A DNA stretch of 64,000 bases from Rhizomys pruinosus (lineage: Eukaryota > Chordata > Mammalia > Rodentia > Spalacidae), in contig VZQC01011939.1 in NCBI GenBank assembly GCA_009823505.1, forward strand, positions 3,986,113-4,050,112, in the 5' to 3' direction. A program made the translations under genes and the position numbers. The first letter of the stretch is position 1. Each line of letters opens with the position of its first letter. The notes beneath the pieces were generated by a model. That model saw nothing but the letters and a program-made list of their open reading frames with translations, was not told where the DNA came from and ran no database searches. Below, piece by piece: positions 12,683 to 23,523 of this stretch.

Positions 12683-13136
12683 CCCCAACCCTTGAGTCAA
12701 GAAAACCAAAATGCTCACATTTTACTAATCTACTTGAAACTCCAGTGAATGAATGAATGATTTAATAAGCAGTCTTCCATAATAGTGGTGCGATACAGAA
12801 GAGAAAGTCCCCTGGAGTTTCAGTCTGGAGTCACTCCACCCCTTCTTGAATGAAGCAGCTTCCTACCGCAAAGAAACCTGCCCAAGGCTGTTCCAGTTCC
12901 ATTCACCCTTCCCCCAGGCCTCTTTGTTAAAGGCTCATGTGTGACCACTTGAATTTCTTGTCATAACTCCCAACCCTCAGCTCCCACCATCCCATTATAT
13001 TGAGAGATGCTTGAGCATCAAACAAACTCATTGCTGTTTCCTAATATCCTCTCTCACATGCACACAAATGCACGTACACACATCACCATAAAGACTCATT
13101 TACAACACGTGCTTAGTACACGTATGCAGAAGAGAT
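12683..13136. other. No recognisable feature
   Basis: Includes a short (AATG)n run near 12749. No gene or named repeat identified. Confidence 0.5.
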
Positions 13137-13538
13137 ATCCTAGTTAGCTTTAATTCTCAACTAACACAGCCTAGTTCACCTGAAAGTAAAGCCTCGATTG
13201 AGGAATTCCCTAGATCAAAATGGCCTGTGAGCATATCTGTAGGGGGCTGTCTTGATTAGCAGTTGATGTGGGAGAGCCCGAGCTGCTGTGGGCAGCACCA
13301 TTCCCTGGACAGGTGGTCCTGAGCTGTATAAGAAAGCTAGGTAAGTATGAGCCTGCAAGTGAGCCAGCAAGCAGCGTTCCTCCAGGGTTTCTGCGTCAAT
13401 CTCCCGCTGCAGTTCCTGCTCCGACTTCCTCAATGATAGACTGTAACTGGGACGTGTAGTCCAAATAAATCCTTTCCTCCCCTTAGCTAGCTTTTGGTCA
13501 TGGTGTTTGTCACAGCATCAGAACGAAACAGTAACAGA
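13137..13538 (+). mobile_element. ORR1/MaLR-type solo LTR
   Basis: The layout matches an ORR1-family LTR: TAGTTAGCTTTAATTCTCAA start, TCGATTGAGGAATTCCC, GGGCAGCACCATTCCCTGG, TATA-like GTATAAGAAAG at about 13325, AAATAAATCCTTTCCTCCCC poly-A region, and a TTGGTCATGGTGTTTGTCAC end. Only one LTR is present with no internal region, so it is a solo LTR. A 5-bp target duplication is not evident. Confidence 0.85.
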
Positions 13539-13969
13539 AGATGGGCTTCGACCCCTTCATAAGCAAGTTGCATTCTGAAAAATTACCATTTCTAGCAGGA
13601 TCAGGAGGGAAAAGCGCTTCTGGGTGTGACCCAGGAACTGAAAGTGTGGCGGGGATGAGGAAGGTGAAGAGGGAGCAACGCAGTGGTAGACAGGAGACTT
13701 GTGCTAGGAGTTGTAGGCATGGAAGGAAAGCAACGTGTTATCAAGTCTTGATTTATGGCAAAACATAATTTCAAAAGCTAAATACACAGGCTGAAACCTG
13801 CCATTTCAGGTTATGTAACAGAAATGAGCACATCCATTCCCTGCTGGCTACATCTGTATCCACCTGGCCACCCTGGCCTCTGTCTCCTGGAGGTGTTCTC
13901 TCTCATTCCCTTCCTCCTTCCCCTTTCTCCTTCCCTCCCTCCTCCTCTCTTTCTAGCTTTCTCCCTATG

Positions 13970-13971
<2 letters not shown>

Positions 13972-14030
<59 letters not shown>
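13972..14030 (+). repeat. (TC)n microsatellite
   Basis: Almost pure TC dinucleotide run of nearly 60 bases inside a longer pyrimidine-rich tract (13880-14040). Confidence 0.97.
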
Positions 14031-14031
<1 letters not shown>

Positions 14032-14032
14032 C

Positions 14033-14701
14033 ACTCCCCCTGCCTGTTCCCTTCCTCTGCCCTGCATCCCCAGCCCTCCTTCTCCACTGGTGCAGGGAGA
14101 GGATTGATGGCCATGGCGGGCTCTCCCTCTGCCTCCCAGTCACCAGATCATCTGACTCCAGCTTCTTTATGTGGGGTTGTTAGCTCTGCTCTGCTGACTT
14201 GGGAGGGCACATATTTTTAATCTCTCTTATTTTTAATGCTACACTTCATCCCTGAGCTGCTGGCTGCAACCACACAGCGACCTCGGAATACCAACATCAG
14301 GGAAGCCACTGCCACTTGTCACCCCTCGCAGATCGCCTGGGGCTCTGAAATTAAAAAGCAGTGTGGGAGGGAACACATCTGAAGCTCTGGCTCTCAGCAC
14401 AGTCTGTAATGCAGGGAAAGCTGCTCTGTGAATGAACACTGCCCCTTGCAGCACCAACGTTCATGTGCTTTAATGAACGAACAGAGCCTGGGTCTGGGCC
14501 TGGGCTAGGGCAGGCCAGATGGACAAGGTCACTCTGTGCTTAAGCTATTCTCTGAGGCAGTCCAGACACACAGGGAAGAGCATTCATGGGGAGGGAGGAG
14601 ACCACCACAGCCTGGCTCTAAATCCTTCAGAGAGGTACAGCAATGTGTATGCAGCCTGTGCAGCTCATAACGGTGGGGTATAGAGAATGTGGTTAGCATC
14701 C
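14033..14701. other. No recognisable feature
   Basis: Unique-looking sequence. No coding signal; short open frames only. Confidence 0.5.
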
Positions 14702-15636
14702 CCCCAGGGCTACAGAACACCCCATCTCTGTTGTGGGGCTCACAGACAATACCTTCTTCATCCTGTCTGTGTTATGGGGCTCACAGAAAATACCTTCTTT
14801 ATCCCGTCTCTGATATGGGGCTCACAGACAATACCTTCTTCACCCCGTCTCTGCAATGGGGCTCACAGACAATACCTTCTTCACCCCCTCTCTGTTATGG
14901 GGCTCACAGACAATACTTTCTTCATCCTGTCTGTGTTATGGGGCTCACAGACAATACCTTCTTCACCCCATCTCTGATATGGGGCTCACAGACAATACTT
15001 TCTTTACCCCATCTCTGTTGTGGGGCTCACAGACAATACCTTCTTCATCCCATCTCTGTTATGGGGCTCACAGACAATACCTTCTTCACCCCATCTCTGT
15101 TATGGGGCTCACAGACAATACCTTCTTTACCCCATTTCTGTTGTGGGGCTCACAGACAATACCTTCTTCACCCCATCTCTGTTGTGGGGCTCACAGACAA
15201 TACCATCTTCACCCCATCTCTGTTATGGGGCTCACAGACAATACCTTCTTCACCCCATATCTGTTGTGGGGCTCACAGACAATACCTTCTTCACCCCATC
15301 TCTGTTGTGGGGCTCACAGACAGTACCTTCTTCACCTCATCTCTGTTGTGGGGCTCACAGACAATACCTTCTTCACCCCGTCTCTGTTGTGGGGCTCACA
15401 GACAATACCTTCTTCACCCCATCTCTGTTATGAGGCTCACAGACAATACCTTCTTCACCCCATCTCTCTTATGGGGCTCACAGACAATACCTTCTTCACC
15501 CCATCTCTCTTATGGGGCTCACAGACAATACCTTCTTCACCCCATCTCTCTTATGGGGCTCACAGACAATACCTTCTTCACCCCATCTCTGATATGGGGC
15601 TCACAGACAATACCTTCTTCACCCCTTTGGAGCCTC
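14702..15636 (+). repeat. 41-bp minisatellite, 22 units, no net indels
   Basis: Head-to-tail units begin with GGGGCTCACAGACAATACC and continue with TTCTTCACCCCATCTCTG. Unit starts run from 14735 to 15596, a distance of 861 bases, exactly 21 x 41. Units differ by substitutions (for example CTGTTGTGG, CTGTTATGG, CTGATATGG, CTCTTATGG) but the period never slips at any boundary I checked. The consensus has no stop codon in any plus-strand frame, so all three frames are open over long stretches (321 and 304 codons). Because 41 is not a multiple of 3, every frame encodes the same 41-residue period. I regard this as a noncoding tandem array. Confidence 0.97.
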
Positions 15637-16241
15637 ATTTCTTCTCATGTCTGACTCTTCTGTGGCTTGAAGGTAAAGGAGGAAGAGCGAAGTGCTCTAA
15701 GCTTGCAGCGGGCTGGTTCTGCCCATGGCTGAGTGGTGCTAACATCATGGTGCATACCCGAATGTGTTAAAACTCCTCACCTCAGCCCCACTAACATTCT
15801 GTGAGCCAGATTTCCAAAGACTTTCTCAGCCCATTTTGTCAATGAGGAAAAGAACCTAGAGCAGCCCAGAGACACGCCTCCTCCTGTGCAGATCAACTGC
15901 AAGGGCATCCAACTCTCCCTCCAGCTCCCTCCTGCCCATGCACTCCAGCATCGGTCCACATGACAGGGCCAGTGGGGTCCCCAAACCCACAACCCCAACC
16001 CAGGAAAGCTCCCCAGGGGTCAGTCTCTTCTTCAAACACACAAAGACAAAGAGCTATTGCTTGGTACTCTGATACAAGAACAACTAAAAGCGAATGCTGA
16101 TACCCCAGATTCTGCACTCTGCTGAGAGGCAGGAAAGGAGATGTTGGCCATAGCTGCTCTAAGGATATAGGACGGAGCCTGTCCTAGGGGCAACAGGAGA
16201 TGGCCTATTTGGACAGAGCTAGAGAATTCAAACAGAACTCT
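15637..16241. other. No recognisable feature
   Basis: Unique-looking sequence after the minisatellite. No gene, RNA or named repeat identified. Confidence 0.5.
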
Positions 16242-16371
16242 GCTCTCAAAACCTCTGTCAGCCCTGCCTCCTGCTTGAAAAACCTCAGTCAGCCCTCCCA
16301 CCTGGTTGAAAAACCTCAGTCAGCGCTCCCTCCTGCTTGAAAAACCTCCTTCAGCCTTCCCTCCTGGTTGA
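16242..16371 (+). repeat. 31-bp tandem repeat, about 4 units
   Basis: Units contain AAAACCTC.GTCAGCCCTCC and end CTGGTTGA or CTGCTTGA. Four diverged copies are readable. Confidence 0.85.
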
Positions 16372-17094
16372 GCTGGGTCTCCAGAAATATGGACACGCCC
16401 TGCCCCACAGTTAGACTCGTAGCAGAACAGCTTGCCTTACCAACACCCAGTATTGACACCGGGCCTCGGCTCTGCACACTGCCTCCCTCTCCCTGCACTT
16501 GGTTCTGAAGGTGATTCTTTTTAGTGGCTTTTGCGCCCTGTTAGTCTTTTTGGTCTGTGACAGCACCTGTGAGATGTCTCCAGATCAGATCTTTCCAGAA
16601 GGCAGGTTTCTGTTCACGGCAGGGCTCTGTCTGCCTAGTGGGTTGCCTTACCCTGCCTGATAATGGAACTCTGCAGGTAGATGGTGCAGCAGACTCCAAA
16701 TCCACTACTGAAGGCTTCTTGCAGTGTCCCAGTCTGTGATCCCTGACACTGAAGGGGGGAGTCTCCTACATTTCTGCACAAGGGCCTATTAGCAGTGATT
16801 TTGTTTTTAATTTTTCTAGTCAAAAACTACAAATAGATGAAGAATGGAGCTGCAGTTTTTTCTTAAAAATTATAAAAATGTCCCTTATATTTGGGTAATA
16901 GGTGGGTTTGTTTCAAGGGTGACTTTTGGGGTACAGGCAGTTCCCATGCTCCTTCCCATAAAGCCCCTCCCCGCCACGCTCATTCCTCATTGCTTCCTCC
17001 AAGGCCTGGATTGAAGTTCCTTTCTTCTTGGTATAGTTTCAGTCTCTTGAGCCTTTGTGGTTTTCTGTTGTCTAGCTTCCAAGGTTATACTACC
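16372..17094. other. No recognisable feature
   Basis: Contains an AT-rich patch near 16800-16885. No gene or named repeat identified. Confidence 0.5.
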
Positions 17095-17195
17095 TTAATT
17101 TTCCTTTCCTTTTGTGGTGCTCAGGATCTGACCCAAGACCTCACACATGCTAGCCAGGTATTCAATCGATGGGCTGGGCCTCAAGCTCTGTCTTA
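17095..17195 (-). mobile_element. ID/B4-type SINE fragment, reverse
   Basis: The minus strand reads as a tRNA-Ala-like SINE head. On the plus strand the blocks are CTCACACATGCTAGCCAGGT and AATCGATGGGCTGGGCC. It is short and diverged. Confidence 0.6.
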
Positions 17196-17749
17196 TGTGT
17201 TTTATGGTTCCCTTGTTCATTGATGAGGTTTTTCTCTTTGGCTCCTGTTTGGTAAGTCTGACAATCAGCTGGGCATGACCACTTTCCACTTAGTCACTCC
17301 TCCTCCCCCCGGCCTCCAGGGTTTGTCTGACATTCCCTGAGCTCAGATCTCCTCAGCAGCCTCTTCTCTCTCCTCATCCTACTTTTATAAGGAATGTGTC
17401 TTACGGGAAACTTGAAAGTAAGCTGTGCCCCAGAGTCCTTGTTCCTTTTCTAGCGCTCTTTGCATACATTTCATTCAGCAGTACATTGTTCTGATGCTTA
17501 ATCTTTGTTGTCAACGTGGTTGGATGTAGAATCATCCATGAGACACACTTCTAGGCTTGTCTGTGAGGGAGTCTCCAAGGAGGTTCAGCTGAGGAGGGAA
17601 AACCCACCCTAAATATGGTCAGAATATCCCATGATCTGGGGTTGGGCTCATACCTAATAAAATGAGAAAAGGAGGAAGGCAGCTGAGCACCAGGTTCTCA
17701 GCCCTGCTGGCTGCTCTTCTCAGACATGAGGATCACAGATGCACGCTGC

Positions 17750-19735
17750 CCACCATGAACCCTGCCATCCTTCCCTGACATCATGAACCCTGCCACCATG
17801 AACCCTGCCATCCTTCCCTGACATCATGAACTCTGACATCATGAACCCTGCCATCCTCTGAAATCATGAACTCTGACATCCTTCCCTGACATCATGAACC
17901 CTGCCATCCTTCTCTGACATTATGAACCCTGCCACCATGAACCCTGCCATCCTTCCCTGACATCATGAACCCTGCCATCCTACCCTGACATCATGAACCC
18001 TGACATCATGAACCCTGACATCCTCTGAAATCATGAACTCTGACATCCTTCTCTGACATCATGAACCCTGACATCTTTCCCTGACATCATGGACCGGGAC
18101 ATCCTTCTCTGAAATCATGAACTCTGACATCCTTCTCTGACATCATGGACCCTGACATCCTTCTCTGACATCATGAACCCTGCCATCCTTCCCTGACATC
18201 ATGAACCCTGCCATCCTTCCCTGACATCATGAACCCTGACATCCTACCCTGACATCATGAACCCTGACATCATGAACCCTGACATCCTCTGAAATCATGA
18301 ACTCTGACATCCTTCTCTAACATCATGAACCCTGACATCTTTCCCTGACATCATGGACCGGGACATCCTTCTCTGAAATCATGAACTCTGACATCCTTCT
18401 CTGACATCATGAACCCTGACATCCTACCCTGACATCATGAACCCTGACATCATGAACCCTGACATCCTTCTATGACATCATGAACCCTGACATCCTTCTA
18501 TGACATCATGAACCCTGACATCCTTCCCTGACATCATGAACCCTGACATCCTTCCCTGACATCGTGAACCCACATCCTTCCCTGACATCATGAAACCTGA
18601 CATCTTTTTTTTTTTTTTTTCCGTACGTGTATGAATGTATTGTGTGCATGCAAGTCTGTGCACCCGTGACGTGCAATGCCGCGGAGGTCAGAAGAGGGCG
18701 TCGGACTCCCCTGGAACTGGAGTTCTCCTGGAAATGGAGTTTCAGACGGCTCTCGGCCGCCATGTGGGTGCTGGGGATCGAACCCGGGTCCTCTGCAAGA
18801 GCGGTCGGCGCTCTTAACCGCTAGGCCATCGCTCCAGCCCCAGAAACCTGACATCTTTCTCTGCCATCATGAACCCTGACATCCTTCCCTGACATCATGA
18901 ACCCTGACATCCTTCTTTAATATCATGAACTCTGACATCCTTCCCTGCCATCATGAACCCTGACATCCTTCTCTGACATCCTGAACCCTGAAATCCTTGT
19001 TATGACACCATGAACCCTGATATCCTTCCGTGACATCCTTCCCTTCCATCATGAACCCTGACATCCTTCTCTGCCATCATGAACTCTCACATCCTTCCCT
19101 GACATCATGAACCCTGACATCATGAACCCTGCCATCTTTCCCTGCCATCATGAACCCTGACATCCTTCCGTGACATCCTTCCCTTCCATCATGAACCCTG
19201 AAATCCTTCTCTGACATCATGAACCCTGACACTATGAACCCTGACATCCTTTCCTGACATCATGAGCCCTGACATCATGAACCCTGCCATCCTTCTCTGC
19301 CATCATGAACCCTCACATCCTTCTCTGCCATAATGAACCCTGACATCCTTCTCTGCCATCATGAACCCTCACATCCTTCTCTGACATCATGAACCCTCAC
19401 ATCCTTTTCTGACATCATGAACCCTCACATCCTTTTCTGACATCATGAACCCTCACATCCTTCCCTCACATCATGAACCCTGACTTCCTTCCCTGACATC
19501 ATGGACCCTGACATCCTTCTCTGACATCATGAACCCTCACATCCTTCCCTCACATCATGAACCCTGACTTCCTTCCCTGATATCATGGACCCTGACATCC
19601 TTCTCTGACATCATGAACCCTCACATCCTTCCCTGACATCATGAACCCTGACATCCTTCCCTCACATCCTGAACCCTGACATCCTTCTCTGACATCATGA
19701 AACCTGCTGTTCTTTGCCACCATGAACTCTACCTT
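17750..19735 (+). repeat. 28-bp minisatellite, roughly 60 units
   Basis: The core is TGACATCATGAACCCTGAC plus CATCCTTCC/TCTC. The usual step is 28 bases, with shorter 15-base steps where CATCATGAACCCTGA repeats directly. Higher-order blocks recur, for example a segment containing TGGACCGGGACATCC appears near 18091 and again near 18355, so multi-unit segments were copied together. A SINE interrupts the array at 18608-18842. Confidence 0.97.
18608..18842 (-). mobile_element. Young B3-like SINE with 17-bp duplication, inside the minisatellite
   Basis: On the minus strand it begins GGGGCTGGAGCGATGGCCTA, has a B box GGTTCGATCCCCAGCA and ends in an A tail (poly-T on the plus strand). A 16-bp target duplication, GAAACCTGACATCTTT, lies at 18592-18607 and 18843-18858. 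It is made of minisatellite sequence, so the SINE landed in an already existing array. The 17-bp internal duplication is at 18708-18724 and 18725-18741. Many CpGs persist, which suggests youth. Confidence 0.95.
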
Positions 19736-19866
19736 TTGGAATCATGAGCAAAAATAAGCCTTTCCATTCTTAAAATACTCGTGTCAGGTATTTACATCAA
19801 CACTGGAGTTACCAAAAATATCAGTCATAGAATATAAAGTGTCCTAGGCATATCATCTCTGAATTT

Positions 19867-20114
19867 TTGTGAAGATTTTATTTATTTTTATGTGTGTGTG
19901 AGGATTTATATTTATTTTATGTGTGTGTTTTGCCTGCATGTATGTAAGTGCACCTATATCATGCAAAGCCCTCAGAGGCAAGAAGAGAGTGTCAGATACC
20001 TGGAACCGAAGTTAGGAACAGTTGTTCAACTCCATGTGTGTGCTGGACATTGAATCCAGGTTCTCTGAAAGAACAGCCGTGGCTCTTAACCACTGAGCCA
20101 GTTATCCAACCCCT
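19867..20114 (-). mobile_element. B3-type SINE, reverse, older
   Basis: The plus strand shows the complement of a B3 element: TTTATGTGTGTGTTTTGCCT, TGCATGTATGTAAGTGCACC, CATTGAATCCAGGTTCTC and CTCTTAACCACTGAGCCA. It is diverged from the young copies and has no 17-bp duplication. Confidence 0.85.
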
Positions 20115-20118
20115 TCTG

Positions 20119-21385
20119 TTTTTTTTTTTTTTAATATAACATTTTTATTAATTCTTTGAGAATTTCATGCCATGAATTTTAGTCAGACCTCCCCCTGCTT
20201 CTCCCCATAGCTCTTCCTAATTCCACCCCTATCTCCCCAAGCCTCTCAATATTCTGTCCTCTTATTTTTTTAATGACTAACTGAGTAACCATATGAACTG
20301 GAGCATGGTTGACCTAACAGAATCTATACCCTTAAGAATAACTATCTTTCCCTCCCCCAAAGCCATGACTGCAGATAGTTCCTCAGTTAGGGGTAGAGAC
20401 TCTCATGAGCCTCTCCCTTCTCCATGTTAGAATGCTGACTGGCTCAATCTTGTTCAGACCTTGCGCAGCCCACCACAGCTGCTGTTAGTTTGTAAGCACA
20501 GCCATTGTGTAACACACAGAAGACTGTTTCCCTCTGGTCCTCCTTGATTTCTGGCTCTTACAATTTTTCTGCCCCCTTTTTCTGTGATAATCATTGAGCC
20601 TTTAAGTGGGTGACATAAATGTCCCATTTGTGGTTGAGCACTCCCTGGACACTTATTCTCTACACTTTGGTCAATTACAAATTTCTGTGTTAACCACCAT
20701 CCACTGCACAAAGAAGTTTCTCTGATGAGTTTGAAGAGCTGGATTAATCTATGGATACAGAGATCCAAATTTAGAGGGCAAATGGATACTATTTCCATTT
20801 AGCAAAATAATACTAGTGAACTCACTTCTGGAGCCTGTAAGCTCCCCAGCCATGGGTTCTTGGCCAAATTTAGAGTATCATGCATGAGTTTCCTTCTTGG
20901 AGTGGGCCTTAAATCCAGCCAGAAAGTGGGTGCTTACTTCCCATAACATTCCATAGCATTCCTGCCACTATCGTGCCCATGGGCATATCTTGCTATATCG
21001 GTCATTATTGTAGTTCACAGGGCTCCACAGCTGGATAAGGCTGGGCTGCTTTTTTTTTCTGACAGTATCCTACACAGCACCTTCCTGTATTATGAAAGCT
21101 AGGCAGCAAGGAGGGAGCTTCCTGGTCCTCAAAAATTTGATTTCTCTATCTTGTGAACAGTATGTGGTGTTTTCGGCAATATTATCTATCAAGTTCTGGT
21201 AAGAATCCCAGAGCAATGGAAATAGTTCATTATTTTTTTTGTGGAGGGGAGAGGGAGATGGTTATAAATGGGACATATACCACACCTGGCACTAGGCTTT
21301 TTATTTAGCAACCTATGGGTTCTGGATGGAACATTACACCCTATATAGGGAAACTCAGTTAAAATCTTTTATATGAAAAGAAGTT
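20119..21385 (-). mobile_element. Probable L1 3'-region fragment, antisense
   Basis: It starts at a poly-T run (20119-20132), the expected antisense poly-A end, then continues TTTTTATTAATTCTTTGAGA and further text that I associate with rodent L1 3' UTR-type repeats (for example GGTCATTATTGTAGTTCACA near 21000). No ORF2 coding is visible, so it would be a 5'-truncated copy consisting of 3' UTR. The family assignment is from memory of repeat patterns and is tentative. Confidence 0.5.
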
Positions 21386-21387
21386 AC

Positions 21388-21420
<33 letters not shown>
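21388..21420 (+). repeat. (GT)n microsatellite
   Basis: Pure GT run with one AT interruption near the end. Confidence 0.97.
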
Positions 21421-21421
<1 letters not shown>

Positions 21422-21553
21422 TAAACTGTGATGGTTTTGAGAAGAAGAGCACAATATTGTGAAGGCAGTGCTGCCCATGGAGATACACGTCTCAACCACA
21501 GCCCCAGATTCACTGAATGATCAACCAGACATTCAAGCACAGTTGTTCTCTTT

Positions 21554-21568
21554 AAAGCATGGTGTCTC
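21554..21568 (+). repeat. Target-site duplication, left
   Basis: AAAGCATGGTGTCTC, identical to 25581-25595. It is preceded by CTCTTT, so the junction reads TTT|AAAG, close to the L1 endonuclease preference. Confidence 0.75.
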
Positions 21569-22847
21569 AGAGAAATCAAGTCCATTAACTTATATGGTTT
21601 ATTTTGTATTTGTGTATAAATCTCTACTCTCTCTACCTCTCTATATAAATATATGTTATTTTTTAAGTAAACCTTTTTAAACTGCAAATCTTACAGAGTG
21701 GATTTTAATGACTATCTTAATCCAAGCTCTTGGCCTTCTTCATGCCTGGCATGAAAACTTGCTTTAAGGACTTTTCAGTATCTAGCTCCTCTTTTTTTTT
21801 TTTTTTAGCACAAGCATCCCTTCATATAAAACCAATTTGCAAGCATGTTGTGGCCTCAGCCCACACAGCCCCAAGGCCTCCACCACCACACGCTGGAGGG
21901 GCTTGAATGTTCAATCAAGTTGATCAATAAGTGTCCAGACTATATTGTCATAGTTTTACCATCTCACCCCAATGCACCCCTACATTCTACCATCCCCCTC
22001 TTCTGCAGATTTCCTTAGGCTTAGAGACAGGGCACAGGTGGACAAGAAGCCAAACAGTCTATTGTCTGGAGATGTCGTTTTGGACTCTGATCAGTTCTGG
22101 CTGTTTCTTTCATGGGCTGCCTTTGCCCAGGGATAACTTTCCAATCCTACTATGAAGCACAAGCAATTAGATATATAGGTATTTAAACATTGCTAGTTAC
22201 TATGGTGGTTATTTTGGTATAGACACAGATGTTTGGATGGTGCGTTAATCCCTGGATTACTTTTTTTTTTTCCCCTGAGAAAGATGACAAGGCCTTACTG
22301 TGGCGTATAACTCTCCTAACATCTAGAGGTATAAAGCTTGTGGCAACAACACGAGTTTTTCCTCCAAGGAGAGAGCTAATAAGTCAAATAAATTTGGGAT
22401 ATATCAGAAATATGGCTGCCACTGTTGCACAGTATCTCCAAGCAGGTGAGTGTAGCTGATGTTGATGGAGGAGTCTTGCTTGATCAAGGAGAAACCAATA
22501 TTTGCTTTATTGGTTCAGCAGCCTTTTGGTAACTTCTCTGGTATTCCAGGACCAACTGTATACTTGTAAGTGCGATCTCCATATAATCTTCCCATGCTTA
22601 CATCAGGTCATTGACAGCAGGGCAGGCCTTACTGCCTCTCTTCTTGCAGATATCCCAATTTCAGGAATTTAGCCTTACCTTTGGGGGGGGCTTGGGTCCC
22701 CTGGCCATACATCTCCTTGACAGAATAATCCATTGCTGCTATCAGTGCTCTCCTGTATTAATATATTTGCTTATATTCACCACTTAAGAGAGACTTTAGT
22801 CTTATATTTGGTTCTGAATAGAGAATAATCCTTTTTAAAGTCATAAT

Positions 22848-23171
22848 CCAGTCATATAGCTTTAAAGACAAAGTGTATATTTGGTAAAATTTTTTTAGCC
22901 GGTACTCAACTCTGCCAAGCTTTAATCCACATAGTATAGGATACTTTTAAGGCCTAGAAATGTTTAGATTATGTTAACTTTTGGGGTAGGTTTTGTAGAA
23001 TGGTAATACATTTGAACTACTGGAATATAAAATGCCAGTTGTTTTATTTATAATTTGTATTGGGTTGGTGTCTATATTTTTCTGAATTATCACATACACA
23101 GTGTAACACTTTTCTTTTACTTGTAGGACAATTTAAAGGAACTAAGCTTAAATTTACTTCCAAATAAGTAG
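22848..23171 (+). repeat. Tandem duplication, copy A (about 0.33 kb)
   Basis: Shares ordered blocks with 23183-23523: CCAGTCATATAGCTTT, GGTACTCAACTCTGCC, TTGTTTTATTTATAATTTGT, ACAATTTAAAGGA.CTAAGC and CAAATAAGTAG. The differences include many single-base gaps. Confidence 0.9.
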
Positions 23172-23182
23172 ACGTCATGAGT

Positions 23183-23523
23183 CCAGTCATATAGCTTTTA
23201 AAGTGTTTATTGGGTAAAATTTATTTAGCAGGTACTCAACTCTGCCCAAGCTTTATCCACAAAGTATATGATATTTTAAGGCTTAGTGAATTGGTTTAGA
23301 TTAGTTAAATTTGGTGTAGGTTTTGGTGAAAAATGGTAATAAATGAACTAATTGGGAATATAAAATGTTAATTGTTTTATTTATAATTTGTATTGGGTTA
23401 GGTACACAAATGGCTCTATATTTTTCTGAATACACAACATCACATTATAAGACTTTCTTTTACTACAGGACAATTTAAAGGACTAAGCTTAAATTTCCTT
23501 CCCAAATAAGTAGCATACAGTCA
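23183..23523 (+). repeat. Tandem duplication, copy B (about 0.34 kb)
   Basis: Second member of the pair, separated from copy A by about 11 bases. AT-rich; no coding frame is conserved between the copies. Confidence 0.9.

Larger units (their letters stand above)
17492..19820 (+). mobile_element. ERVL/MaLR-class LTR inflated by an internal minisatellite
   Basis: The left part (17492-17750) reads as the 5' portion of a rodent LTR: TGATGCTTAATCTTTGTTGT, CAACGTGGTTGG, GAGACACACTTCTAGG, ACCTAATAAAATGAGAAAAG and GAGCACCAGGTTCTCAGC. The right part (19720-19820) reads as the 3' portion of the same LTR type: CACCATGAACTCTACC, a GAGCAAAAATAAGCCTTTCC poly-A region and GTGTCAGGTATTTACATCAA. A typical LTR of this class is about 0.4 kb; here about 2 kb of 28-bp tandem repeat separates the halves, and the repeat resembles the LTR's own CATGA.C segment. 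I infer that expansion began inside the LTR. Confidence 0.7.

Noticed and set aside
14689..15654. 321-codon open frame with a regular 41-residue repeat
   Set aside because: All three plus frames are open because the 41-bp unit lacks stops, and every frame gives the same period. The arrangement is fully explained by the tandem array; there is no start context or domain.
17750..19735. CRISPR-like regular repeats
   Set aside because: Repeats abut each other with no unique spacers, and the sequence is clearly mammalian; this is a minisatellite. The same holds for the other arrays.
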